The notes under the pieces are model-generated. The model was not told the DNA's origin, did not search any database, and worked only from the letters and a program-made list of their open reading frames with translations. Shown here in pieces: positions 47,640-58,481 of a DNA stretch of 64,000 bases (its first letter is position 1; each line of letters begins with the position of its first letter). Origin of the DNA: Anagrus nilaparvatae (lineage: Eukaryota > Arthropoda > Insecta > Hymenoptera > Mymaridae); assembly GCA_022575985.1 (NCBI GenBank), contig JAKSXM010000040.1:13348001-13412000 (forward strand). Reading direction: 5' to 3'. The translations under genes and the position numbers were made by a program.

Positions 47640-48815
47640 GTCCAAAACAAAAAATAAATTTGGTGTTTTATGTATTTTTTTGTGAAAAAAATTTTAGGAA
47701 AAAAATTTTCAAAAAATTAAGTATCAGATTGGAGATATCAAGTAAAAACCATACTTTAGTACTTTCATGGAAATAAATGAGGTATTACATCCAAAATAAA
47801 AAAAAAGGGGGGGTTTGAGATTTTTTTATTAAAAAATGTTTGGAAAAAAAATTAGGTCTTAATTCGATAATGGTTTTGAAATATCACTAGTTACAATATT
47901 TTCAGATATTAGTACTTTCATGGAATTAAATGAGGTATTACACAAAAAAAAAAAAAAAAATATTGCAGTTTTTTTTATTTTTCTTTTTTTTTTAATTTTG
48001 ACAAAAAAAATTTTGAAAAAATTAAGTATCAGATCCAAAAAATTACATTTAACAAGGTTCTTAAAACTAGTACTTCCATGAAAATAAATTAGGTACTAAG
48101 TCCAAAAAGAAAAAAAAATTGGTATTTTTTGTATTTTTTTGTGAAAAAAATTTTAGAAAAAAATTTTCAGAAAATTAAGTATCAGATTCGAAATATAGAG
48201 TAAAAACCATACTTTCAAATATAAGTACTTTCATGGAAATAAATGAGGTATTACATCCAAATTAAAAAAAAAAAGGGAGGGTTTGAGATTTGTTGATAAA
48301 AAAATGTTTGAAAAAAAAATTAGGTCTTAATTCGATAATGGTTTTGAAATATCACTAGTTACAATATTTTCAGATATTAGTACTTTCATAGAATTAAATG
48401 AGGTATTACACCCAAAAAAAAAAAAATATTGCATTTTTTTTTATTTTTCTATTTTTTTAATTTTGACAAAAAAAAATTTTGAAAAAATTAAGTATCAGAT
48501 CCAAAAAATAACAATAAACAAAGTTCTTAAAACTAGTACTTCCATGGAAATAAATAAGTACTACGTCCAAAAAGAAAAAAAAATTTGTATTTTTTGTATT
48601 TTTTTGTGAAAAAAATTTTAGAAAAAAAATTTTCAGAAAATTAAGTATCCGATTCGAGATATCATGTAAAAACCATACTTTCAAATATAAGTACTTTCAT
48701 GGAAATAAATGAGGTATTACATCCAAATCAAAAAAAAAAAAAGTACCTCGAGCTTTTTTGGTGAAAAAATTTTTGAAAAAAAAATTAGGTCTTAATTCCA
48801 TAATGTTTGTGAAAT
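47640..48815. repeat. Higher-order satellite: ~155-bp monomers in ~462-bp trimers
   Basis: AGTACTTTCATGG or variants recur near 47758, 47911, 48070, 48223, 48379, 48535 and 48690. Monomers 1, 4 and 7 match best, as do 2 and 5, and 3 and 6 (AGTACTTCCATG), so the array has three-monomer higher-order units. A matching GTGAAAAAAATTTTAG block recurs near 47681, 48140 and 48605. Confidence 0.85.
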
Positions 48816-48837
48816 ATCACCGATTACATACATACGT

Positions 48838-48864
48838 ACACACACACACGCACACACACACACA
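48838..48864. repeat. CA dinucleotide microsatellite
   Basis: An interrupted (CA)n run at the end of the satellite. It is followed at 48963-48981 by a perfect hairpin GGTTCCTC-TTT-GAGGAACC. Confidence 0.9.
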
Positions 48865-48981
48865 TACAGACTTTTTTTAAAAACCGGTTTTTTAGCTTCC
48901 TGGGGTCCCAAAACGTGCTTATATGCCAAAAAATAGAAAATTAAATTTTGACCTAACACAATGGTTCCTCTTTGAGGAACC

Positions 48982-49700
48982 AAAATAAAATATATCGAAT
49001 TGAAACCACATTTGAAAAGTACGCAAATATATTCATTAATTTATTCTTAATAAATTTAACGTTAGAAATATAACATAACTATATAATTTAACTAGAAATC
49101 CCATAAACGGGAATTATACTGCAAAAGATACAATAATAAAAAATAATAAGAATAATAATAAATTCAAATTAGGAGCACTTATTACTAAAATAGAATATTA
49201 CCATTTAAAAGGATGGTATGTAAGATACGTATGTATGCGAAACAGCATGTATTATTAAAAGATTAACATATTAATATGAATATCTACAAGAATTGATAGA
49301 ATTAGTAACTAGTTTAACCCAATGGATTTAATAAAATTCATACTAAATTAACTCACATATCTTAATATGTTGACACGCGAAAAATTTCAAATTAAAATTG
49401 ACCCAATTAACCATATTTATTACAATTAAAAAAAACATAACCCCTAATTAGTGATCAACAATATCAAGTGTAGCTAGGTAATTACTAAAATCACACGCTT
49501 ACACGCTAAAACGGTAAATTTGATAAAAATCTCATATAACTTGGGAACTACTTGAATAATAGTCAATTCAGGTAAATAACTTAAATTCCTATTATTAAAC
49601 GCATTACAGGAAAATAATATTAAACCTACTAAATATCAAATTTGAATTAAATAATGTGTCAATGCTTATATTTTCACTCTGAGTGACCGATTTTTCTTAA
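48982..49700. other. AT-rich spacer
   Basis: Nothing recognised. Confidence 0.4.
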
Positions 49701-49701
49701 T

Positions 49702-50255
49702 TTCATGAGTTGAAATAACGATAAATGCCGAATCTACTTTATTTAACTCTGACATTTCAGACCAAATTTCATATTTTCCATGGCTAAAAAAAAAAATAAA
49801 TACAAATGCGAAATCAACTTTACCCAATTTTTGCATTTCAGAAAATCTTTTGACGACCAATTTTCCTATTTCCATGCGATGATACAATTAGAAAAGCCGA
49901 ATTGACTTTTCTCAATTTTAGTAGTTCGAAATTTTTCCCCTCCAAGAAAATTGTTGATAAACATAACCTAAAAAAAAATATATATTTTCATCTCTTGAAG
50001 ACCAATGTTCCCCATTTTCATTATTGTTGCATTTCAGAAAATCGTTTGACGACTAACCCTATTTCTCCTCCTATTTCAATGCGAGGATACAATTAGAAAA
50101 GCCTAATTGACTTTTCTCAATTTTAGTAGTTTAAATTTTTCCCCTCTAAGAAAATGGTTGATAGACATAGCCCATCTCTTGAAAACCAATGTTTCCTATC
50201 TTCATGAGTTGAAATTATTGCAAATACCGAACCTACGTTCTTTAACTTTGGCAAT
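49702..50255. repeat. Imperfect ~200-bp tandem duplication
   Basis: GCATTTCAGAAAATC occurs at 49833 and 50029, GATACAATTAGAAAAGCC at 49881 and 50086, and CATCTCTTGAA near 49989 and 50173. A further TTCATGAGTTGAAAT pair (49702, 50198) frames the block. Confidence 0.75.
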
Positions 50256-52223
50256 TTTGAGGATAGTTTACCAATAGTAACTTGAATATGAGATTAACTT
50301 AACGAATCTAATTTCGGTCAATAAATTAAAAAAGAAAAATGATTTCGAAAGAGTGCTTAATAAAAATATGATGTTATTACATAGAATATAAAAATATAAA
50401 ATCGTACTAATCGATTATTTAGTTAAGATACAGGGGTTGAATAAAAATATATATTTTGATATAAATTCTGTAAAAAGTTTATCAGAATTTTAAATAATAA
50501 GAAACTAGGTAAGCTAAACACGAAACAAAATAACAAAAGAAAAAGAGTAATACTAAAAGCCTTAAAGCAAGTGAAATGTGAATTCTTTTTCATATTTCTT
50601 TCACTAAAACATGTTCGCTGAAATCCGGTTTAAAAATAACACTAATTAAGAAATTCACGCATTTAGAATATAGAGAAATGTAATTTTATTTAATTTAATA
50701 TTTAAATTAAGTTTTCTCTTGAATATAGCCGTAAAATAAAATATAAAATATATAAATAAGGATAAATAATTTAAGCTAATAACATAAGACATAAGATAAT
50801 TCATTAAATACGTAGTATTTATCTTATAATAAAAATATAAAATAAAAATAAATTGTAGGCATATACAAAGATACGAAATAAGATTAAAAAAAAAAAAGTT
50901 CAGTTAGAATTAAAACACAAATTATTGAACACTAAACAAATATCATACATACATTTCTATTAACTTTAAAAATTGATTTAAAATTTTTATTATCAAGTTA
51001 AAAATATCGAGTAAAACCATATTGGAAAATTGGAGCAATTCCATAGAATGAAGCATTGCATCCAGTTACAAAATATTGCTGTCTTCTAAAATCTTATGCG
51101 TTTAAATATAGGAATACTGGACATAATGGTATTATTTTCCTCAAAATCTGTTTAAAGATTAAATTGAGAAGACTAACAAAGAAGTTGTTTACAATAATAA
51201 AATATTCTATAAAAGAAAAATAAAAACTAAACAAGAATACAATCATTAATACTATAAACTAATTATTTCATACTTTAAGATATAGAGAAGTTCGAATATA
51301 TAATATAGCTCTAGGATAAATTGGGATATAAAATATACAGATAAACCTATCTATATAGTCTATAAGAAGTAGAATTTAAGCTAATACCGGAACAGTTTTA
51401 CGAAATAAGAGCATAAACAATATCATTAAGTTTTTTAACAAATATAAATTCAAAAAACCACTTATTTATAAAAATGTAGAATTTAAAGAAAAATACTGAA
51501 AGAAGAACAAAATAAACAAAGAAAACAGTTTTACGAAATAAGGGCAACATTAAAAATTTTTGAATCAATATGAACTCGAACTATTACAATAAATAGGTAC
51601 GATAGAAACAGAGAGAATTTTTTTTCACAACATAAACTAATAATTTTTTTTACTAAATAGAATACTGAACAAAATGATATAAGTTAAGCCTCATAAAAAA
51701 AACAATCATTCAAAGTTTGTTAAATTTTCGGACTGACCCTATAAATATAAAAAAAAACAATCATTCGAAATTTGTCCAATTTTCGTGATGACTAACCCTA
51801 TAAATATACTAAAAAAAAAAGAGAGGAGAAATTTTGAGAGGAATGACGATCGAATATAAAGAAATATTAGATATTAAAATAAAAATATAAAATATTTAAA
51901 TATAAAATATAAAGTATTAAAATATAAAATATTAAAAATTGAAACACTGAACACAATAGCTTCTATTTAGTTTTGTCAAAAATAACTATTCAAATTGTGT
52001 AAAATTTACGTAAAAACTATGATAATAAATAAACATATATCTAAAAATTAAAACTCGCGATACAAAGAAATAAAGAAATGTATAAAAATAAAATAATAAG
52101 ACTAATAAATCAAATAATAACACATATACACCTAAAATAACAAAACGGAAGTTTCCATAAATAAATAATAATTATTTTTTTTAAGGCACGTTACACACAA
52201 AAGCAGTTAAGAATCATCCCAGC
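50256..52223. other. AT-rich spacer with small repeats
   Basis: No gene seen. One diverged relative of the 47.6-48.8 kb monomer lies at about 50990-51065. A short duplication with ACAATCATTC and CCCTATAAATATA motifs lies at about 51700-51810. Confidence 0.4.
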
Positions 52224-52706
52224 ATGGCTATACACATATATTTTCCGCCGGAACAGATAGTAAAAGTTAAAATTCAATGCAATAACCTAATTAGTAGAAA
52301 CGATATTGGACAAAATAAGATCGACAAGTTTGAAACTAAAGAGCATTTGAGTTTCTTTCCTTTCGACTACATGCAAAGTCACGACAAATATGCAACAATA
52401 CACATTTATACATCAAAAGACATTGACTCGGTAATAAAATTTGATAGATTTGATATAAAAATCCCGTCAACCAATCAACAAATCAAATTACTAATAGAAA
52501 GAAGAAATCCAAACATTAATAAAAATATTATAATAGAAAAATTAACAAAAAATAATAATAATAATGATAATAAAGAACATTTTGCATTCACAAATACAGT
52601 CTGGAATAAATACTATTGCGAAGAAATGCTAAAATATGAAAAGATCGAGGAATTATACATTGTGCTATGTAGAGAAAAATTTATAATATTGAGACAATAC
52701 ATATAA
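52224..52706 (+). CDS. Unrecognised 160-residue ORF upstream of the envelope gene
   Basis: This frame is longer than chance ORFs nearby. It is hydrophilic, with DNE- and K-rich stretches including an Asn run (NNNNND), and has no signal peptide, membrane segment or known motif. Its position about 300 bp before the envelope ORF on the same strand suggests an accessory ORF or a remnant of the same retroelement. It could also be unrelated. Confidence 0.35.
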   Translation: MAIHIYFPPEQIVKVKIQCNNLISRNDIGQNKIDKFETKEHLSFFPFDYMQSHDKYATIHIYTSKDIDSVIKFDRFDIKIPSTNQQIKLLIERRNPNINKNIIIEKLTKNNNNNDNKEHFAFTNTVWNKYYCEEMLKYEKIEELYIVLCREKFIILRQYI

Positions 52707-53011
52707 AAAGCTAATAAACAAAATAAAATAACACTAATAAATACACTTAACAATAGTAATAAAATAATAAATAATAAATAATTTAATAAAACCAAAATGA
52801 AAATTCAAATGCAGCGGTCAGCGGGTAATGAGTTTCTAAAAAAATGCATGACAGTAGATATATATATGTTAGTAATATAACACATACACTTTTTCAATAA
52901 ATAATGGTATGTTTGATGTGTAGAAACTTATATATTTGCACCAAGAAGTAGATAGGAAAAATATTATATATACTAAAAAATATAAAAACCTGTTACAGAA
53001 TATTATTCAAT

Positions 53012-54751
53012 ATGGCTTATGCAGAAAAAGGTTATCATATTCAGGAAATACGAAATTCATCAGGTATGATCGCTGAAGAAGTAGCACACCTTTTCGTACA
53101 AACTTCAACCTGGAATATAGTAAATAAAGTCGATCTATCACATTTAATCAACAATGGACAGATAATACAAGTATGGATCACTACAGCACTTAGAGAATGT
53201 AATAAATGGGACAGTATAGAACGAGAATGTGGTATCGGACCTGAACTAACACGAGAGGAAATAAGATTACATGATGTTAACATTGAATTAAAGAAAACTT
53301 TGAACCAAATAAGTAGAGAAAGGGTTAAACGAGCGCCCTTACCTATCATCGGGAAAATATTCCACGCACTTTTTGGAACTTTGACGGACAAGGACAAAGC
53401 GGTATTAGAAAATTTGAGCCAACAGACCGTAAATCACAGCACAACAGTTGCCCAGTTAATAAGTAATACAACACAGATATTACATACAGAAATAGCCAAT
53501 TTAAACAAACAGTCATTAATCATAAATAAAGCATTAAGCAAATTAAACAAATTTATGGAGGATACGGAACTTAAAATTCATTTAAATGTCATACTGCACC
53601 AAATTCGTGAATGTTTAACCGACTATAGAATCAACACAAACATATTATACCAGGCAATCGGATTAGCAAGCATAGGAATATTATACCCAACACTGTTTGA
53701 AAGCGAACAATGGAGGAAGGCAATAGATTTGACACAATTAGAAAAACTCAATGCAAAATTTCCTCTAAACGAAAACGAATTTACATTGAATAACATTGCA
53801 AGGATATCGGAAATAAAAATAGCTATTAAAGACAACTATCTCATCTATTTCATAAATCTACCTCTAACGGACTATAATGCAATGAAGTTATATAAAATAA
53901 CACCGTACGCAGCGATTAATCCTTTAGGAAATTATTCTATTACAGCTTACATTATCCCAGAAAACAACTACTTAGCGATCAGTGAGGACAAAAAGACGTA
54001 CATAGCACCTACAATAGAGAAAATTGAAAAATGTAAGAGCATAGAAAATACAAAAATCTGCGCAAATTTCCCTCCACTGTTAAAAGTAACTAATAATTCA
54101 AGATGTGAAATAAAAATTATAATGGACTTACCATATAACCCGCACGAATGCGATATCAGACTGAGAGAGATACGAGAATCTAGGTTCATAAAACTAGAAT
54201 CTCCAAACGGATGGGCGTTCACTGTGCCCAAAAGTGACCAAATAACTGTTGAATGTGAGAAAAAGGCAGATATAACAGAAGAATTACCGCCCATGGGAAT
54301 ATTAACTTTACAACCCGGATGCAAGGCGAATTCTCGATTAGCTAAGTTCAGAGCCCACCAAGTTTTACAAACAGTATTAGAAACAAAACTTTTTGAAGAA
54401 TCACCAATCAACTTATCAAAAATATTTAGGGAAACATATAAAGAAACAGACATAGACATAGGAAAGATTCTATCGGATGATATAATAAAAAACAAAGGAA
54501 AATTTGAATCTAACAGTTTACAAAATGGTAAAGACCTGCAACTGCTTATTGAAAAAGCCAAGATATTAGGAGAATACAGACGATTGAAAAGCCAAATACC
54601 CAGCCATTCTAATTTTTTTATATATTTAATGATAATTAGTTTCCTTATAATAATTATTGTAACTTTACTTGTGGCTATAAAATTTTTCATTTTTAGAGAC
54701 AAGAAAATGCTCAACTTACTCAACTACAAGAAGAACAAACAAGAAGAATAA
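53012..54751 (+). CDS. env: Errantivirus-type envelope fusion protein (Env)
   Basis: This 579-residue ORF has the layout of the insect retrovirus Env / baculovirus F-like family. A furin-type site RVKR is at residues 104-107, followed at once by a hydrophobic Gly/Phe fusion-peptide segment (APLPIIGKIFHALFGTL). A long helical region covers about 120-200, a Cys-containing ectodomain follows, and a transmembrane helix with basic anchor is at about 535-561. It would drive membrane fusion and cell-to-cell passage of particles. No signal peptide follows the first ATG; a CTGTTACAG acceptor-like site at 52990-52998 hints that an upstream exon supplies the N-terminus, as for spliced env RNAs in errantiviruses. 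The frame is intact. No gag or pol lies upstream in the window. Confidence 0.82.
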   Translation: MAYAEKGYHIQEIRNSSGMIAEEVAHLFVQTSTWNIVNKVDLSHLINNGQIIQVWITTALRECNKWDSIERECGIGPELTREEIRLHDVNIELKKTLNQISRERVKRAPLPIIGKIFHALFGTLTDKDKAVLENLSQQTVNHSTTVAQLISNTTQILHTEIANLNKQSLIINKALSKLNKFMEDTELKIHLNVILHQIRECLTDYRINTNILYQAIGLASIGILYPTLFESEQWRKAIDLTQLEKLNAKFPLNENEFTLNNIARISEIKIAIKDNYLIYFINLPLTDYNAMKLYKITPYAAINPLGNYSITAYIIPENNYLAISEDKKTYIAPTIEKIEKCKSIENTKICANFPPLLKVTNNSRCEIKIIMDLPYNPHECDIRLREIRESRFIKLESPNGWAFTVPKSDQITVECEKKADITEELPPMGILTLQPGCKANSRLAKFRAHQVLQTVLETKLFEESPINLSKIFRETYKETDIDIGKILSDDIIKNKGKFESNSLQNGKDLQLLIEKAKILGEYRRLKSQIPSHSNFFIYLMIISFLIIIIVTLLVAIKFFIFRDKKMLNLLNYKKNKQEE

Positions 54752-55465
54752 GCCTCATATATACCAGCAAACGATGATCCTTGGGAAACTGTCAAAGAAG
54801 GACATCAAAGAAAAATCCTTCTTATTCCACAGAGTAAAGCCAATTTTCCTACGACAAGTCTGATACACAATCCAATACATCGAGGAAAACGATCAATAAT
54901 GCAAACATCTAACGTTTAACAATTATTAATAGCAATTAGAAATATAACAATTATACTTATCTTAAAATGCTTATATGTGTTAGAATACATATTATTCTAA
55001 AAACCTTAAATATATATCCTTAAATCTTAATGTTTAAAATATATAACTTCATGTATAACAAAAAAATTAATTAATAGTAAAAATAATAAAATCATAATCA
55101 ATGAAATTTTAGAATCTAAAGTTAACTATATCAGAAACATTTTAGTAATTTTCAGACAATAATTATTAATAAATTTCTAATGAGTCAAAATATAAAAGAT
55201 ATAAATGTAAATCATATTATGTAATCACATTATCAAATACCTTTTTCCAAAACCTTACTTATAATTAAAATTGAATTGTATAAACTATAGAATAAATATT
55301 GTATGTGAAACTATATTCTAATGAATAATAAAATGTAATAATATAACCTTTATAACTATACAAGTACCAAGAAAGACTTAGGTGTCCAAAAATCCTGTTA
55401 ACCTCCTGCTACCCAACAGATGGCGCGCAAGTCAGGGGACTTGAAAGCAATTGACCAGAGGAACG
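54752..55465 (+). other. Env 3' untranslated region ending in polypurine-tract motif
   Basis: AT-rich, without ORFs. It ends in TTGACCAGAGGAACG immediately before the TG of the LTR at 55466, the same motif as at 11472-11485 in element A. Confidence 0.55.
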
Positions 55466-56203
55466 TGTTTAGGATTGTTGGCCACCCTAATATATAAAAT
55501 CTTTACTTTTCCAATCATACTTATAAAACGCCAGACACATAATAATTTACCCTAGACATTGCAATAATAAACATTCCCCTAAAAATCAATACGTGGATTA
55601 AAAGACATTGGTCGAATAAAAGAATGATGGCCGCGAAGCCTTCCAATCAATATACAGCCCTCAAAGTAAAAATAACCAATGACCGTTTCATTTTAGTCGG
55701 CCATCATGGAAACACCCTAATATTAACCTATCGAAATACTACATGAGGGGAAAGTTGAGTTTGTTCTGTACATACCCCTTTTTAGCACCGCCCAAGCACG
55801 CGAATATATAAACCAGGTTTTCACCAGGGGAGCCCACTTCGAGGGAGTCTACGAACGAGTAACTATCGTATCAAAGACTGAGTAATACCGCGTACTCACC
55901 GTCGCGTCACTCATACTTCGGGTCAACAATATCTTCGCGCATTTTCACTAAATTCTACCCTTTAGTGCAATTGTAAAGACTTTCTTGGTACGAATAATTT
56001 TGAACTAAATAAAAGTACTCAGTTAACTTTTAAAGCGCGAGTGTAGAATTATTTTACAACCTAACTTCCGTAAACTTCCTTCCAAAAATATACCAAATCA
56101 CGGTCCAGCCGAATCAAGACGCCGAAAAGTGAAAGCCAACCAACATCAAGAAAATCATCATACCATTTGTCTACAAATTGGTCTTAACCCCAAAAACGTA
56201 ACA
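55466..56203 (+). repeat. Ty3/gypsy LTR behind env (738 bp)
   Basis: It begins TGTTTAGG and ends GTAACA. The start resembles the element B LTR (TGTTAGGG, then a shared CCACCCTAATATATAAAAT). It contains a TATA box at about 55805-55811 (TATATAA) and a polyadenylation signal AATAAA at 56008-56013. Bases 55677-56119 are repeated at 56869-57311. Just after the end, the sequence TAGCGCTTGGTGGG looks like the ancestor of the 25-bp minisatellite unit. Confidence 0.75.
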
Positions 56204-56868
56204 TAGCGCTTGGTGGGTAATTTTATGTTTGCGGTTAATGGACAATTTTTATACTTGCGGTTTATGGACAATTTTATATTAGCAGTTAGTGGACAATTTT
56301 GTACTAGCGGTTGGTGGACAATTTTATATTAACGGTTGGTGGACAATTTTGTATTAGCGGTTGGTGGACAATTTTATACTAGCGGTTGGTGGACAATTTT
56401 ATACTAGCGGTTGGTGGACAATTTTATGCTAATAATTAGTGGACAATTTTATACTAATGGTTAGTGAACAATTTTATACTAGCGGTTGGTGGACAATTCT
56501 ATGCTGGCGGTTGGTGGACAATTTTATATTAACGGTTGGTGGACAATTTTATACTGGCGGTTGGTGGACAATTCTATACTGGCGGTTGGTGGACAATTCT
56601 ATACTGGCGGTTGGTGGACAATTTTATACTAGCGGTTGGTGGACAATTTTATATTAACGGTTGGTGGACAATTTTATATTAACGGTTGGTGGACAATTTT
56701 ATACTGGCGGTTGGTGGACAATTTTATACTAGCGGTTGAGGGACAATTTTATGCTAATGATTAGTGGAAAATTTTATACTAATGGTTAGTGGACAATTTT
56801 ATACTAGCGGTTGGTGGACAATTTTATACTAGCGGTTGGTGGACAATTCTATACTGGCGGTTGGTGGA
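56204..56868. repeat. 25-bp minisatellite, about 26 copies
   Basis: The unit is GCGGTTGGTGGACAATTTTATACTA with small variants, starting directly at the LTR end and stopping inside the first bases of the partial LTR copy. The small ORF at 56439-56657 (repeated GGQFYTSGWWTIL type) is a by-product of the repeat. Confidence 0.95.
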
Positions 56869-57311
56869 CAATGACCGTTTCATTTTAGTCGGCCATCATG
56901 GAAACACCCTAATATTAACCTATCGAAATACTACATGAGGGAAAAGTTGAGTTTGTTCTGTACATACCCCTTTTTAGCACCGCCCAAGCACGCGAATATA
57001 TAAACCAGGTTTTCACCAGGGGAGCCCACTTCGAGGGAGTCTACGAACGACTAACTATCGTATCAAAGACTGAGTAATACCGCGTACTCACCGTCGCGTC
57101 ACTCATACTTCGGGTCAACAATATCTTCGCGCATTTTCACTAAATTCTACCCTTTAGTGCAATTGTAAAGACTTTCTTGGTACGAATAAATTTGAACTAA
57201 ATAAAAGTACTCAGTTAACTTTTAAAGCACGAGTGTAGAATTATTTTACAACCTAACTTCCGTAAACTTCCTTCCAAAAATATACCAAATCACGATCCAG
57301 CCGAATCAAGA
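56869..57311 (+). repeat. Partial LTR copy, 5' part missing, broken at the element B insertion
   Basis: It matches 55677-56119 base for base at a constant 1192-base offset, with about five substitutions over 443 bp and no indels. It lacks the first 211 bases of the LTR and stops exactly where the element B LTR begins, so its remaining 84 bases should lie beyond element B, outside the window. Confidence 0.92.
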
Positions 57312-58011
57312 TGTTAGGGATTTACTAAACACCCTAATATAGACACCACCCTAATATATAAAATAAATTCCACCCTCCACCTCTTCAGAATAGCCCATAA
57401 AATTTTATTGCAAAGGGGCTACAGGAATATCTTGACTATTGATTAATAATATTTGAAGGGAGATAAACACCCTCTTTTATAGTTTACGGCCACCCTTTTT
57501 CGCCTGACTAAAGGGGAAGCTCCCTCCAGCCTTTCACTATAAGGGAAAAGCAAACCTAAGTAGGGTTAATCGTTCAGATAAGTTAAGAGGGTAAACTAAA
57601 ATCAATACAGACCCCTACCTCGATGGTCTACAGGGAGTCGAGGGGTAAACAAGGATAGTTACTTCCTCCCAGGGGGGGTTACCACCCACAACGACTATAT
57701 AATTCGTTACAAATGCCAAGAGCAGGCAGTCAGGAACTCAGACGTCTATACGTACACATCTTTAGTAGTCCTTACTCAGTCAACGTAAATAGTCCAGTAG
57801 ATATATATATTTTTGGTTACAAAGTTCAGAGAACAGTAAACTCTTAATAAACAAGAAATATTATAAAAATCTACGTGTTCAGTCATTTACTTGGATAACC
57901 TTTTCCGATAAAACATATCCTTAGGGATCCAGTAGAACCAACAGCATCAATTACAACATAAGGCCATTAGACTCAACTGGATAATTATTTATATAACTCG
58001 AATCCGTAACA
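57312..58011 (+). repeat. 5' LTR of element B (about 700 bp)
   Basis: It starts TGTTAGGG and ends CCGTAACA, giving matching TGTTA/TAACA ends. TATATAA at 57696-57702 is a likely TATA box and AATAAA at 57846-57851 a likely polyadenylation signal. Boundaries are inferred from one LTR only, plus the break in the host repeat at 57311/57312. Confidence 0.72.
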
Positions 58012-58481
58012 TATAAATAAAATTCTGGTTCCGCTACCGTGAAGCTGGTGGAAAAGTTATTACAAGGAGGAAAATATCAAGAAGAAACTGAAAAATTGCA
58101 GCCATGCAGCGTACAACCTTATTAATATTGGCAGTGTAAGAGATAAGTATAAAATTTATTTTACTTATTTTCTTTAACGTTGCACATTATTAATACAAAT
58201 TCATACACTATTAAGAAACTCAGAACCGCTTACAGTAACCAAAAAAATATAAAAAAAAAAAATAATACTTAGCAATACGTAAGAATTTAATCATAAATTA
58301 AATTATATAAGAAAAGTCAACAAATAAAGAAAAATAAAAATAAAAATTCGGAGAAATAAATAAAAAACAAAAAATTATAAAGCGAAGAATAAATAAAATT
58401 TTTTTTTATAAACAAGAAAGTGAATATTAAACGGTATAAAAAAAATAATATATATATTCAAAAGTAATAAAAAATTTTACC
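58012..58481 (+). promoter_or_regulatory. Element B leader with candidate primer-binding site
   Basis: About 10 nt after the LTR the sequence reads TGGTTCCGCTACCG (58024 on), a TGG-led candidate tRNA primer site; the tRNA was not identified. The remainder is A-rich and without ORFs up to the gag ATG in a favourable ACCATGG context. Confidence 0.45.

Noticed and set aside
53968..54723. 251-codon minus-strand ORF
   Set aside because: Antisense shadow of env, with no features of its own.
56439..56657. 72-codon ORF with repeated aromatic motifs
   Set aside because: Entirely inside the 25-bp minisatellite (a 25-bp unit gives a 75-base protein period); a by-product of the repeat.
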